In this document: positions 33,265 to 42,742 of the stretch, piece after piece
How positions within the stretch are numbered: position 1 is the first letter of the stretch
Layout: each line of letters begins with the position of its first letter
From: Mucilaginibacter endophyticus
GTDB lineage: Bacteria > Bacteroidota > Bacteroidia > Sphingobacteriales > Sphingobacteriaceae
NCBI RefSeq assembly: GCF_003351025.1
Contig: NZ_QPCG01000001.1
Location: forward strand, 1,433,949 to 1,497,948
Direction of reading: 5' to 3'
Length of the DNA: 64,000 bases
Notes under the pieces: model-generated
The model's database searches: none
What the model was told of the DNA's origin: nothing
The model's input: the letters and a program-made list of their open reading frames with translations, nothing else
Made by a program: the position numbers and the translations under genes

Positions 33265-33379
33265 ATTTATTCTTGATCCCTGACTCCAGATCACTGCCAC
33301 GCTTACACAATCATCCTGTTTCTTGATTCCTGCCATCTTGTTTTCCAAAAAATCCTGACATCGCCGTGTTTTCCGGGCA

Positions 33380-33411
33380 TTGTTCCTACTTCAACAAAAA
33401 GCCTATCTTTG
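33380..33411 (+). promoter_or_regulatory. Promoter of the DEAD-box helicase operon
   Basis: TTG at 33380-33382, a 21-nt spacer and TATCTTTG at 33404-33411 match the Bacteroidota pattern. The ATG is only 4 nt after the -7 element, so the transcript would be leaderless or nearly so. Confidence 0.65.
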
Positions 33412-33415
33412 CGGC

Positions 33416-34768
33416 ATGGCAGTAACCTTTGAAGATTTTAAATTTAACCGGCAAATTTTAAACGCGATAGCCGACGCCGGTTATACCGAAGCTACGCCTA
33501 TACAGCAAAAGGCTATTCCGCCGATAATGAACGGGCAGGATGTAATGGGCATAGCACAAACAGGCACCGGAAAAACGGCTGCCTATGTATTGCCTATTCT
33601 CATGAGGTTGAAATACGCCCAGGGCGAACATGCCCGTGCGCTTATCATTTCGCCAACCCGTGAGCTGGCCATGCAGATTGAAGAAAATATCAAGGCATTT
33701 GCAACTTATACCGATCTGCGGGTTGTTTTATTGTACGGAGGTATCGGGCCTAAAACTCAAATTGAGCAGATAAAAAAAGGTGTTGATATCATTGTGGCTA
33801 CGCCGGGCAGGTTTATGGATATTTACCTTGCCGGGCATATCATGACCAGGCCTTTGCAGGTATTGGTGCTTGACGAAGCCGATAAGATGATGGATATGGG
33901 CTTTATGCCCCAGATAAACCGTATACTGGAAGTGGTACCGGTAAAAAGACAAAACCTACTTTTCTCGGCTACAATGAGCGAGAAGGTACACCAGCTTTCG
34001 GCTAACTTCCTGGAGTTCCCGACGGTTATTGAGGTTACCCCGCAGGCTACTCCCGCACAAACGGTTAACCAGCACTTGTACCACGTGCCCAATATCAAAA
34101 CCAAAATAAATCTGCTCAAAAGATTACTCGATAACGAAGGTGATATTACCAAGCTTATCGTTTTTTGTAAAACCCGTGCGGTAGCCGAAGATGTTTTTAA
34201 ATTCCTGACCCGCAAGTTTGGCGAAGAAGAGGTGAAAGTCCTTCATGCCAATAAGGGACAAAATACACGTATCAACTCTATCAACTCGTTTAAAAATGAT
34301 GATGTGAAGATATTGGTGGCTACTGATGTGGCCTCACGCGGTATTGATGTGAGCGATGTAAGCCATGTGATCAATTTCGATGTACCTGTGGTTTATGAAG
34401 ATTACGTACACCGGATCGGTCGCACAGGCCGTGCGCTGCAGTCCGGCGAGGCTATTACTTTCGCTACGCCATCTGAAGAGTATTATATCCGCAAAATTGA
34501 AAAACTTATCAAGCAAACTATCCCTGTTGATAATATCCCCGATGATGTGTTTATAGAGGAAACCCCTTATGAGGAACGTCAGGATCAGGCCCGGGAGATA
34601 GATCTGCAAAAACGCAAGGAAGATCCGACTTTTAAAGGAGCTTTCCACGAAAAAAAATCGCTCAACCAGCGTAAAAAGTTTGATGCCAATAAGGATAAAG
34701 CTAAATATGGCTCGAAAGCGGCAAGGCAAGGTTCAGGCCGGTCATCTAAAAGCAAAAAACGACACTAA
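33416..34768 (+). CDS. DEAD-box RNA helicase, RhlE-like
   Basis: A 450-residue RNA helicase with all core motifs: Q-motif region (ATPIQQKAIPP), AQTGTGKT, PTRELAMQ, TPGR, DEAD, SAT, and HRIGRTGR near the end of the second domain. A basic C-terminal tail (KSKKRH end) can bind RNA. Family members unwind rRNA and mRNA structures during ribosome assembly or in the cold. The frame is open 12 codons upstream, but the ATG at 33416 follows the promoter and is preferred. It leads a four-gene unit with gldC, all spaced by about 9 nt. Confidence 0.95.
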   Translation: MAVTFEDFKFNRQILNAIADAGYTEATPIQQKAIPPIMNGQDVMGIAQTGTGKTAAYVLPILMRLKYAQGEHARALIISPTRELAMQIEENIKAFATYTDLRVVLLYGGIGPKTQIEQIKKGVDIIVATPGRFMDIYLAGHIMTRPLQVLVLDEADKMMDMGFMPQINRILEVVPVKRQNLLFSATMSEKVHQLSANFLEFPTVIEVTPQATPAQTVNQHLYHVPNIKTKINLLKRLLDNEGDITKLIVFCKTRAVAEDVFKFLTRKFGEEEVKVLHANKGQNTRINSINSFKNDDVKILVATDVASRGIDVSDVSHVINFDVPVVYEDYVHRIGRTGRALQSGEAITFATPSEEYYIRKIEKLIKQTIPVDNIPDDVFIEETPYEERQDQAREIDLQKRKEDPTFKGAFHEKKSLNQRKKFDANKDKAKYGSKAARQGSGRSSKSKKRH

Positions 34769-34777
34769 GCCCAATCA

Positions 34778-35044
34778 ATGAAATTCAGATTTACCCCTTT
34801 AAATTTTTTTACCGCTTTTTTGGTAGCGGTGGCAGCCTATGTTTTTATTTATGGAGCAGGTATTGCCGGGCGTCCGCTTGAGCATTGGGGTGGCACAATC
34901 GGCTGGATCTTTTTATTGTTTGCCTTTGTGGTTTTTGTGATCGACATCATGTTCCGCAACTTTTTTATCGAAACCAAAAAGATATGGATGGTGGAGACAT
35001 TCTTCATCGTCCTGGTTATAATTATATTCTTACTTGTTAAATAA
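34778..35044 (+). CDS. Three-helix membrane protein, 88 residues
   Basis: A small membrane protein with three hydrophobic segments (about 9-28, 38-59 and 68-87). No family is recognised. It is 9 nt after the helicase and 8 nt before gldC, so it is part of the same operon. A shadow ORF exists on the other strand. A role next to the gliding-linked GldC is possible but unproven. Confidence 0.75.
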   Translation: MKFRFTPLNFFTAFLVAVAAYVFIYGAGIAGRPLEHWGGTIGWIFLLFAFVVFVIDIMFRNFFIETKKIWMVETFFIVLVIIIFLLVK

Positions 35045-35052
35045 AATTTGAA

Positions 35053-35385
35053 ATGAAAACCGCTGAAATAAAGCTTACAGTTACGCTTGATGACAATAAC
35101 GTTCCTGAACATATCCTTTGGGAATCAACCGACTCTACCAACAAAGAAGCATTGCCCGTAAAATCAATGATGCTTGCCCTGTGGGACCAAAGCTATAAAA
35201 ACACTCTACGTATTGATCTTTGGACGAAGGATATGCCTGTTGATGAAATGAAACGCTTTTTCTATGAAACCCTGCAAACCATGGGCGACAGCTTTTTACG
35301 CGCAACCGGCGAAAAAAACATTGTAGAAGACCTGCGTGACTATTGTGCCCACTTTGCCGACAAAATGGAAATCACACAAAAATAA
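35053..35385 (+). CDS. gldC: Gliding motility protein GldC
   Basis: A 110-residue cytosolic protein matching GldC throughout, with IKLTVTLDDNNVPEHILWEST at the start (given in parts), then SMMLALWDQSYKNTLRIDLWTKDM and FFYETLQTMG. In flavobacteria GldC assists gliding motility and is thought to act with GldB. Its presence here shows a gldC-type gene in a non-flavobacterial genome with T9SS elements. It sits between two small membrane protein genes in the helicase operon, with no gldB in view. Confidence 0.93.
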   Translation: MKTAEIKLTVTLDDNNVPEHILWESTDSTNKEALPVKSMMLALWDQSYKNTLRIDLWTKDMPVDEMKRFFYETLQTMGDSFLRATGEKNIVEDLRDYCAHFADKMEITQK

Positions 35386-35394
35386 CAACCTAAT

Positions 35395-35832
35395 ATGCGC
35401 CTTAGCTCAATTTTATCATTTGTAGGCTTTGCCCTGCTATTTGCTGCAACCTATTGTCCGCTTTTACGGGTATTCCATGTAACCAGCTGGAATATTTATA
35501 AGCTTAACCAGCCTTATGGCCTGGTGCTTTTACTGGTAGCCGTTGTTGGTATCATTGTATCGTTCCTTAACCAGGCTAAGATCATGCGCGTGGCTGCCTG
35601 GCTATCAGTAGTACTTGTTGTATTGCTACTTGCTGCTGCAATAATGAAAGTAAATTCGGCTTTCAGCTTTATTCCGTTTAAGGGGATTAATAAGTTTTTA
35701 ACCAGCCAGCTTAAATTTCAATGGGGTTGGTATGTGATGTTTGCCGGGCCTGTTTTAGCATTAATTGGTGCTTTAAGCAGTAAGCCAAAAACATTTATAC
35801 CTGTCGCTGCAGATACTGCTGCAGCTAATTAA
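35395..35832 (+). CDS. Four-helix membrane protein, 145 residues
   Basis: A membrane protein with four hydrophobic helices (about 5-25, 40-60, 66-88 and 108-128) and a short hydrophilic end. Alternating hydrophobic segments and a conserved-looking FQWGWYVMFAGP stretch lie late in the protein. No domain name can be given. It is the last gene of the helicase-gldC operon, 9 nt after gldC, and is followed by a terminator-like hairpin. Partnership with GldC is suggested by position only. Confidence 0.75.
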   Translation: MRLSSILSFVGFALLFAATYCPLLRVFHVTSWNIYKLNQPYGLVLLLVAVVGIIVSFLNQAKIMRVAAWLSVVLVVLLLAAAIMKVNSAFSFIPFKGINKFLTSQLKFQWGWYVMFAGPVLALIGALSSKPKTFIPVAADTAAAN

Positions 35833-35844
35833 TACTCTCGCCGT

Positions 35845-35888
35845 GTTTAAAAAAAGCTGTAACTTTTACATTATAGCTTTTTTTAAAC
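35845..35888. terminator. Terminator-like hairpin after the gldC operon
   Basis: A 14-bp stem (35845-35858 with 35875-35888) of GTTTAAAAAAAGCT type with a 16-nt loop, flanked by A/T-rich ends. It lies between the last gene of the operon and the signalling operon start. Confidence 0.75.
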
Positions 35889-35920
35889 ATATTTGTAATT
35901 CAGATTAATACAAATACTTG

Positions 35921-38900
35921 ATGTTGAAATTTTCTTTCCGCCAGCAGGTTTTAGCGGGCTTTGTGGTATCAATTATCCTTGTTTTTATAGTTGGCATCCT
36001 GTCGTTTAACAGTTTACGCCAATTTGAGGACGATAATACCTGGGTTGAGCATACCCAAAAAGTTATCCATACATCAACTGGTTTGCTGCAGGAGTTAATC
36101 GATGCCGAAACAGGCATGCGCGGTTATGGAGCCACCAGTAAAAAGGTATTTCTTGATCCGTACAACGCCGCTTTACCTAAAATTGCGGAAGACCTGAGTA
36201 CCTTAAAGGACATGGTTAGGGATAATCCGGTACAGGTTAAACGTGTCGATTCGATAAACAAACTGGTAAAAGAGCAATTGCTGATTCTTAAAACCAATAT
36301 CGAAACCCGCGAAAGCCAGGGGCTTGATTATATGGTACAGCGCAATATGTTTTTAAATGGCAAAGAAAATATGGACCAGATCCGTATGCTCATTGACCAT
36401 ATGACAAATACCGAAGAGCGCTTGCTCAGCAATAGGAAAGAAAGCTCACAGGAGGCATCTACATTTGCTAAAATCGTAATTGCATGTGGCTCATTGATCT
36501 TCCTGATTATTATCCTGGTGCTGTTCTTTTATATTCAAAAAACTTTTGATCAGCAAAAGAAGATCGAGGAAGAAATTAGGGTTGCCAATATCGAGCTGGA
36601 AAAGGTACTTGCCGATAACGAAGCAAAAAACTGGCTGCTTACCGGTATAAGTCAGCTTAACGAAAAAATGCAGGGTCAGCAGGCTGAAAAAGAACTTGCC
36701 GGCAATATCATATCCGAAATTTGTAATTATACCGAAGCTGCAGCAGGTACTTTCTACCTGTATAATGAATCGGTAGATCGTTTGGAGTTTTATGCTTCAT
36801 ATGCTTTCCAAAATCCCGATTTTCTTAAAAAAACGGTACAACTTGCCGAAGGCTGGTTAGGCCAGGTTGCAAAAGATGGTAAGTCGGCTGTAATAAAAGG
36901 TCGGGTGAATGATAGGTTGGAACTATCTTCATCAATTATCAGGTCCGAATTATCAGAAAGTTTCATTGTACCGTTCTTCTTTGATAAAAAGCTGAAAGGC
37001 GTAATGGAGGTTGCTTTCAATGGCGAACTTGCCAATAACGATAAACAGTACATCATTGCTGTTACCGACTTAATCGCGATAGCTGTTAATACTTCACAGG
37101 CGCGCACCATCATGCACGACCTGTACGAAGAAACCCAGCAGCAGGCCGAGGAACTGGAAGCACAACAGGAAGAGTTGCGTGTTACCAACGAGGAGCTTGT
37201 TCAAAAAACAGAAGAACTACAGGCTTCAGAAGAGGAACTTCGCGTACAGCAGGAAGAACTGCGTACCACTAACGCCGAACTGGAAGAAAAAGCCAGCCTG
37301 TTAGAAGAAAAGAACCAGGCTATTGAGGAAGCCCGTCAGGCTATCAATCTTAAAGTTGATGAGCTGGAAACCACGGGTAAATATAAATCAGAGTTTTTGG
37401 CCAACATGAGCCATGAGCTGCGTACACCACTTAACAGTATCCTGGTATTGGCGCGTATCCTTAAAGATAACAAGCCGCTTAACCTTTCTGAAGATCAGAT
37501 CAAATATGCCAGCGTGATCTTCAATGCAGGTAATGATTTGTTGACGTTGATTAATGATATCCTTGACCTTTCAAAAATTGAATCAGGCAAGCTGGATATG
37601 CAGAATGAGGATATTAAGGTTAGTGATATTGTTGGCGATATGGAAATGCTGTTTGCCGAAGTAGCCAGCAACAAAAAAATCCATTACACAACTAACATAA
37701 GCAAAGAGCTGCCGCAAACCATATTTACCGATAAGGTGCGTATTGAGCAGGTGATCAAGAACCTGTTAAGTAACGCCTTTAAGTTTACCGGCGAAAATGG
37801 TTCAATCTCCATAAACGTTAGGCCGGGAGTTAACGACAGAACTATCAGCTTTGCTATAAAAGATTCTGGTATCGGAATCCCTGCCGAGAAGCAGAAAGTT
37901 ATTTTCGAGGCATTCCAACAGGCCGATGGTTCAACAAGCCGTAAATATGGTGGTACGGGTTTAGGTTTATCAATAAGCCGTGAACTTGCTTACCTTTTGG
38001 GTGGCAGCATAAGCCTGAGCAGTGAACCGGGCATTGGCAGCGAGTTTGTACTTACTGTACCTTACCAGGCTAAACTGGTAGCTATTGTTGAGGACGCGAT
38101 ATTACCAACAGCCGAAACCTTTAAAGCCACTGCCGAATTTTTAGCGCCGGTTAAAGCCGCGCAACGCGAACCAGGCAGAGAGCCTTTAGTAGTAATTGTT
38201 GAGGATGATAAAAACTTTGCCAACATATTACAGGATTACGCTCGTGATCATGGTTATAAATCGGTAATGGTTTATGAAGGCACCCGTGCGGTTGAAATTG
38301 TTAAAGAAGCCAAGCCCGATGCTGTGATATTGGATATTATGCTGCCGGGTAAAGATGGCTGGCAGATATTGAAGGAGTTAAAGAACGATGAAGATACGAT
38401 GCATATCCCTGTCCACTTGATGTCGGCGGGGGATGCTGCTGCAAACCGTGTGCGCAGGGAAGGTGCCATTAACTTCATGAAAAAGCCGATCAATACCGAA
38501 ACGCTGGATAAACTTTTTGCCGATATCATGGTACAAAGTGGTACCAGATTTAAACAGATCCTGTTGGTTGAAGATCACAAGGCCCAAAGCCAGGCCCTGA
38601 AAGACTTGATGCAAAGCCAGGGCATCACTGTCGATCAGGCATTTGACGGTGAATCGGCATTCAGGATGCTGCATGAAAATGAGTACCAGTGCGTGATCCT
38701 TGACCTTAACCTGCCTGATATTTCAGGTTTGGATTTGCTGGATAAGATCAAAGAGGTCGACCGCTTTGCTTCGTTACCGGTTATTATCAACACTGCTATG
38801 GAGCTTGATAAAACATCGGTTAACAGGCTGATGCACTATGCAAATGCCATGGTGGTTAAAACCAACAAATCATCCGACAGGCTTATTGACGAGGTTAACC

Positions 38901-39376
38901 TGTTTCTGAACAAGATTAGCGAGAGCTCGAATACACAGCCACAACAAGCATCGCCGGCAGTTCCGGTTAAGCCTAAGATTATAACCAAGAGCAAGGATGC
39001 CATTAAAGGCAAAAAAGTGCTTATTGTTGATGATGATATGCGTAATATTTTCGCATTGAGCAGTGCCCTGCAAAGTTATGACCTGAACGTAGAGATTGCG
39101 AACGATGGGGAAGAAGCTATAACCAAGCTTGAGGAAATAAAAGATATAGATATTGTGCTTATGGATATCATGATGCCTAAAATGGATGGCTATGAAGCTA
39201 CAAGGCATATCCGTAAGCAAAACAAATGGGCTAAGCTGCCCGTAATAGCATTAACTGCAAAAGCAATGAAAGACGACCGCGAAAAATGTATTGCGGCCGG
39301 CGCTAACGATTATATCACCAAACCGGTTGATATGGACAGGTTGATTTCGTTGATGCAGTTGTGGCTTGAAAGTTAA
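35921..39376 (+). CDS. CHASE3-GAF hybrid histidine kinase with three receivers
   Basis: A 1151-residue sensor. A membrane helix (about 8-30), a CHASE3-type periplasmic domain (about 35-180) and a second membrane helix (about 185-207) come first. A GAF domain (about 240-390) and a heptad-rich coiled coil of EELxAxxEEL repeats (about 400-485) follow. Then come HisKA with His498 in SHELRTP, an HATPase domain with GGTGLGLSISRE, and three receiver domains with phosphoacceptor Asp at about 805, 928 and 1082. It can transfer phosphate in several steps. The frame is open one codon earlier at a TTG; the ATG at 35921 is chosen. It is the first gene of a four-gene signalling operon with cheR and cheB. 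Confidence 0.95.
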   Translation: MLKFSFRQQVLAGFVVSIILVFIVGILSFNSLRQFEDDNTWVEHTQKVIHTSTGLLQELIDAETGMRGYGATSKKVFLDPYNAALPKIAEDLSTLKDMVRDNPVQVKRVDSINKLVKEQLLILKTNIETRESQGLDYMVQRNMFLNGKENMDQIRMLIDHMTNTEERLLSNRKESSQEASTFAKIVIACGSLIFLIIILVLFFYIQKTFDQQKKIEEEIRVANIELEKVLADNEAKNWLLTGISQLNEKMQGQQAEKELAGNIISEICNYTEAAAGTFYLYNESVDRLEFYASYAFQNPDFLKKTVQLAEGWLGQVAKDGKSAVIKGRVNDRLELSSSIIRSELSESFIVPFFFDKKLKGVMEVAFNGELANNDKQYIIAVTDLIAIAVNTSQARTIMHDLYEETQQQAEELEAQQEELRVTNEELVQKTEELQASEEELRVQQEELRTTNAELEEKASLLEEKNQAIEEARQAINLKVDELETTGKYKSEFLANMSHELRTPLNSILVLARILKDNKPLNLSEDQIKYASVIFNAGNDLLTLINDILDLSKIESGKLDMQNEDIKVSDIVGDMEMLFAEVASNKKIHYTTNISKELPQTIFTDKVRIEQVIKNLLSNAFKFTGENGSISINVRPGVNDRTISFAIKDSGIGIPAEKQKVIFEAFQQADGSTSRKYGGTGLGLSISRELAYLLGGSISLSSEPGIGSEFVLTVPYQAKLVAIVEDAILPTAETFKATAEFLAPVKAAQREPGREPLVVIVEDDKNFANILQDYARDHGYKSVMVYEGTRAVEIVKEAKPDAVILDIMLPGKDGWQILKELKNDEDTMHIPVHLMSAGDAAANRVRREGAINFMKKPINTETLDKLFADIMVQSGTRFKQILLVEDHKAQSQALKDLMQSQGITVDQAFDGESAFRMLHENEYQCVILDLNLPDISGLDLLDKIKEVDRFASLPVIINTAMELDKTSVNRLMHYANAMVVKTNKSSDRLIDEVNLFLNKISESSNTQPQQASPAVPVKPKIITKSKDAIKGKKVLIVDDDMRNIFALSSALQSYDLNVEIANDGEEAITKLEEIKDIDIVLMDIMMPKMDGYEATRHIRKQNKWAKLPVIALTAKAMKDDREKCIAAGANDYITKPVDMDRLISLMQLWLES

Positions 39377-39378
39377 TT

Positions 39379-40209
39379 ATGGATACAGCGCAGGGAATCA
39401 TATCAAATGCACAGGTTCAGGAACTTATTGATATTGTAAGAAAAGTTCACGGGTTTGATTTTTCGGGTTATACCAAAGCATCATTAAAACGGAGGTTAAC
39501 CCGTATCATGCTGCTTAATAAGTTTGAGTTTTACGACCTTAAGCATGTGCTTATTAATGACTCGGATTTTTTTCAAGGCTTTTTGGAAGAAATAACAGTT
39601 AACGTAACCGAGATGTTCCGCGATCCTTCGTTTTATAAGGCTGTTAACGCACAAGTTGTTCCATATCTTTCAACTTATCAGCATGTGAAGATCTGGAGCG
39701 CAGGCTGTTCAACCGGCGAAGAGGTTTACTCTATGGCCATATTATTAAACGAGGCCGGTTTAGGTAAAAAGTCGTTTATATACGGTACAGATATTAATAC
39801 CGAGGTTTTACGGGAAGCACGTAAAGGTATTTACAGTTTACGCAATATAAAAAGCTATGCCGAAAACTATCAGTACACTGGTTTGAAAGGTTCAATTACT
39901 GATCATTTTACCATTTTGTATGATGCCGCATCAATACACAATGAGTTAAAGCAGAATACGTTGTTTTCGGTACATAACTTAATATCTGATACTGTATTTA
40001 ATGAGTTTCAGATGATAAGCTGCCGGAATGTTTTTATTTACTTTGAAACATTTCTGCAGGAACGGATCCTGGATCTGTTTTATAAAAGCCTTTGTCCGCT
40101 GGGTTATTTATGCCTCGGCAGCAAAGAAACTATCCGGTCCGATTCGTTCAAGAGTAAGTTTAAGGTGATCAACCAAAAGGAAAATATCTATCAAAAAGTT
40201 GGGACCTGA
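39379..40209 (+). CDS. cheR: CheR-type protein-glutamate methyltransferase
   Basis: A 276-residue methyltransferase of the CheR family with the N-terminal helical domain (about 1-75), NVTEMFRDPSFY (75-86) and the SAM-binding WSAGCSTGEEVYS (106-118). It methylates glutamate side chains of a receptor using S-adenosylmethionine. No chemoreceptor (MCP), CheA, CheW or CheY gene is present, so its target is likely the neighbouring sensor proteins or an unknown receptor. It starts 2 nt after the histidine kinase and overlaps the cheB start. Confidence 0.93.
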   Translation: MDTAQGIISNAQVQELIDIVRKVHGFDFSGYTKASLKRRLTRIMLLNKFEFYDLKHVLINDSDFFQGFLEEITVNVTEMFRDPSFYKAVNAQVVPYLSTYQHVKIWSAGCSTGEEVYSMAILLNEAGLGKKSFIYGTDINTEVLREARKGIYSLRNIKSYAENYQYTGLKGSITDHFTILYDAASIHNELKQNTLFSVHNLISDTVFNEFQMISCRNVFIYFETFLQERILDLFYKSLCPLGYLCLGSKETIRSDSFKSKFKVINQKENIYQKVGT

Positions 40210-40786
40210 TAAAAAATTACTGGAGAGATGGCATGACGCCCAAATAGTTTTATTTGGTGGTTCGGCGGGCTCGTTCAAAATTTTGTTCCGGATCATAAAA
40301 GATCTTCCCGAAAAACTGGGAAAAACCGTAATCCTTATCATTCACAGGAAAAAGAATTTTTTCAGCGAAATAGAAAAACTATTTTCTGAGAATAGCCGTA
40401 TGTACATGCGCGAAATTGAAGATAAGGATATTCTTAAAACGAATACCATGTATATAGCCCCGGCCAATTACCATACGTTAATTGAGGACGGGGGATATTT
40501 TAGTTTAGATGTTTCGGAGCCGGTTTGGTATTCAAAGCCATCGATAGATGTTACCTTTGAAAGCGCAGCCGAGGTTTATGGCAATAAATGCGCTGCCATT
40601 TTACTCTCGGGTGCCAACCAGGATGGTGCAGGTGGTATGCTGAAATTGCGCGAAAGCGGTGCACTCACTATAGCACAGGAGCCCGCTGACGCAGAAATGC
40701 CTGAAATGCCACGGTCGGCTATTAACCTGGGAGCAGCCGACTATATTTTGACACAGGATGAGATTTTTAAGCTTTTACTATCGTAA
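40199..40786 (+). CDS. cheB: CheB-type protein-glutamate methylesterase (catalytic domain only)
   Basis: A 195-residue methylesterase domain with the catalytic triad Ser22 (GGSAGS), His49 (LIIHRK) and Asp142 (SGANQDGAGG). It removes methyl groups added by CheR. The N-terminal receiver domain of classical CheB is missing, so it cannot be controlled by its own phosphorylation. The first codon used is TTG at 40199, overlapping the end of cheR by 11 nt; no in-frame ATG is found nearby. Together with CheR it forms a methylation cycle that lacks a chemoreceptor in the locus. Confidence 0.92.
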   Translation: MGPDKKLLERWHDAQIVLFGGSAGSFKILFRIIKDLPEKLGKTVILIIHRKKNFFSEIEKLFSENSRMYMREIEDKDILKTNTMYIAPANYHTLIEDGGYFSLDVSEPVWYSKPSIDVTFESAAEVYGNKCAAILLSGANQDGAGGMLKLRESGALTIAQEPADAEMPEMPRSAINLGAADYILTQDEIFKLLLS

Positions 40787-40813
40787 CAATCACCGCCCCC
40801 TAATTAATATTAA

Positions 40814-42742
40814 ATGACCCCTGTTAATATTCTTATAGTTGATGACAGAGAAGAGAACATCATTGCGCTTGAGGCTTTGCTTAAGCGCGATGATATTAAA
40901 ATATTTTCTACCACATCACCAAATGAAGCCCTCAGGATAGCCTGGGAAACCAATATAGCTATCGCGCTGGTTGATGTTCAAATGCCTGAGATGGATGGTT
41001 TTGAGCTGGTTGAAATGCTTAAGTCAAACCCCCGCACCAAAGATATCCTGGTTATTTTTGTTACTGCTATATCAAAAGAGGCCAAATATGCTGTTAAAGG
41101 CTTTGGTGCCGGAGCCGTTGATTATTTATATAAGCCGCTTGACCCCTATATTACCTCGGCTAAGGTTGATTCGTTTGTGCAACTGGCCCGCACACAGGCA
41201 GAAATCAAGCAAAAGAATGATGAACTGCAGGACTATGCCATTGTTGTAAAAAACTCGGCAGATATCATTACCTCGGTTGATGCGCAAAGCCTTCGCATAG
41301 TAAATATAAACCCCACTGTCGAAAAGATAATGGGTTTCAGACCCGAGGAACTTGTTGGTAAAAGTATCGTTGATCTGGCCATTGATGAGCACCGCCCGGC
41401 ATTTCGCAAAAAACTGGGCGAGATTATTAAGGACAATCTGAGCTATGCAATTTTTGAATTTAAGTTTGAAACTTTTGATAAAAGAGTGATCTGGATAGAA
41501 TGCCGCGCATCCTACCGGAATAAGATCATCTTTTTGAACATCAGTGATATTTCTCCGCAAAAGAGTTACCAGGAGCAATTGATTAAATCAAAAGAAAATG
41601 CCGAGTATAGCAAAAAGGTAAAAGAAACCTTTTTGGCTAATATGAGCCACGAATTGCGCACCCCTGTTAATGGGATTATAGGTATTACCTCTCTTTTACG
41701 TAAAACAGGCCTTACCGATCAGCAAAAGGGGATGCTTGATCTGCTGGATACTTCATCTAAATCGTTGTTAGGAGTTATAAACGATGTGTTGGATATCTCG
41801 AAGATCGAAGCAGGTAAATTTAGCATTGTTCGTACTGCAAACAACGTTTATGATATCGTAAACTCTGTTTTCAACCTGCTTAAGTTTAAGGCGGATGAGA
41901 ATAACATCGAGTTTTTGCTTGATATTGAAGAAGAAGTACCGCAATACCTCATGTTGGATTCATTACGTCTGAACCAGATACTGATGAACCTGCTAAGCAA
42001 TGCCCTTAAGTTTACCGAAAGGGGATATGTGAAGCTTAAGATTACCGTACTTCAAAAACATAATGATAAGGTAAAAATAAAGTTCAGCGTTGAGGATACG
42101 GGTATCGGGATACCGGCCGACAGGCTTAACCGGATCTTTGAATCGTTTGAGCAGGCCGAGGAAGACACGGTAAGTAAATATGGCGGTACCGGTTTGGGAC
42201 TCACCATAGTTAAAAAACTTGCCGAATTAAAAGGCGGCGAACTTACGGTGAGCAGCCAGGTAGGCAGAGGCAGCACTTTTAACTTTGTAAACTGGTATAC
42301 CATAAGCCTGAAACCTAAAGACAAGCAAACCCCAAAAACTGATAAAGTATTGCCGCCTTTCAATAATGTGCGGGTATTGGTGGCCGAAGATAATATGGTG
42401 AATCAGTTTATGCTTTCTAAGATATTGAAGGACTGGAATGTAGAGGTGGAAATGGTGGATAACGGCCGTAAGGTTATTGAAAAGCTTAACAACAAAGATT
42501 ACGACATTATTTTGATGGATACCCACATGCCCGAAATGAATGGTTACCAGGCAGCTAAAACCATCCGGGTTGATTTTGAGGAGCCTAAACGGAGCATACC
42601 TATCATATCGCTGTCGGCGGCAAGTTATGATCATGAACAGCAGGAAGCTTTATCGGCCGGCATGAATGATGTGCTTTCAAAACCATTTCAGCCATATCAG
42701 CTGCACGAAAAAATATCGAGATTGTTAAGGGTCGATGCTTAA
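40814..42742 (+). CDS. REC-PAS hybrid histidine kinase with C-terminal receiver
   Basis: A 642-residue cytosolic signalling protein. An N-terminal receiver (Asp54 in VDVQMPEMDG), a PAS domain (about 140-255), HisKA with His279 in SHELRTP, an HATPase domain with GGTGLGLTIVKK, and a second receiver (Asp569 in MDTHMPEMNG) follow in order. It has no membrane helix. The front receiver suggests it is controlled by another kinase, probably the first gene of this operon. Its stop overlaps the stop of the convergent ogt gene. The four-gene set lies on one strand with gaps of 2, -11 and 27 nt. Confidence 0.94.
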   Translation: MTPVNILIVDDREENIIALEALLKRDDIKIFSTTSPNEALRIAWETNIAIALVDVQMPEMDGFELVEMLKSNPRTKDILVIFVTAISKEAKYAVKGFGAGAVDYLYKPLDPYITSAKVDSFVQLARTQAEIKQKNDELQDYAIVVKNSADIITSVDAQSLRIVNINPTVEKIMGFRPEELVGKSIVDLAIDEHRPAFRKKLGEIIKDNLSYAIFEFKFETFDKRVIWIECRASYRNKIIFLNISDISPQKSYQEQLIKSKENAEYSKKVKETFLANMSHELRTPVNGIIGITSLLRKTGLTDQQKGMLDLLDTSSKSLLGVINDVLDISKIEAGKFSIVRTANNVYDIVNSVFNLLKFKADENNIEFLLDIEEEVPQYLMLDSLRLNQILMNLLSNALKFTERGYVKLKITVLQKHNDKVKIKFSVEDTGIGIPADRLNRIFESFEQAEEDTVSKYGGTGLGLTIVKKLAELKGGELTVSSQVGRGSTFNFVNWYTISLKPKDKQTPKTDKVLPPFNNVRVLVAEDNMVNQFMLSKILKDWNVEVEMVDNGRKVIEKLNNKDYDIILMDTHMPEMNGYQAAKTIRVDFEEPKRSIPIISLSAASYDHEQQEALSAGMNDVLSKPFQPYQLHEKISRLLRVDA

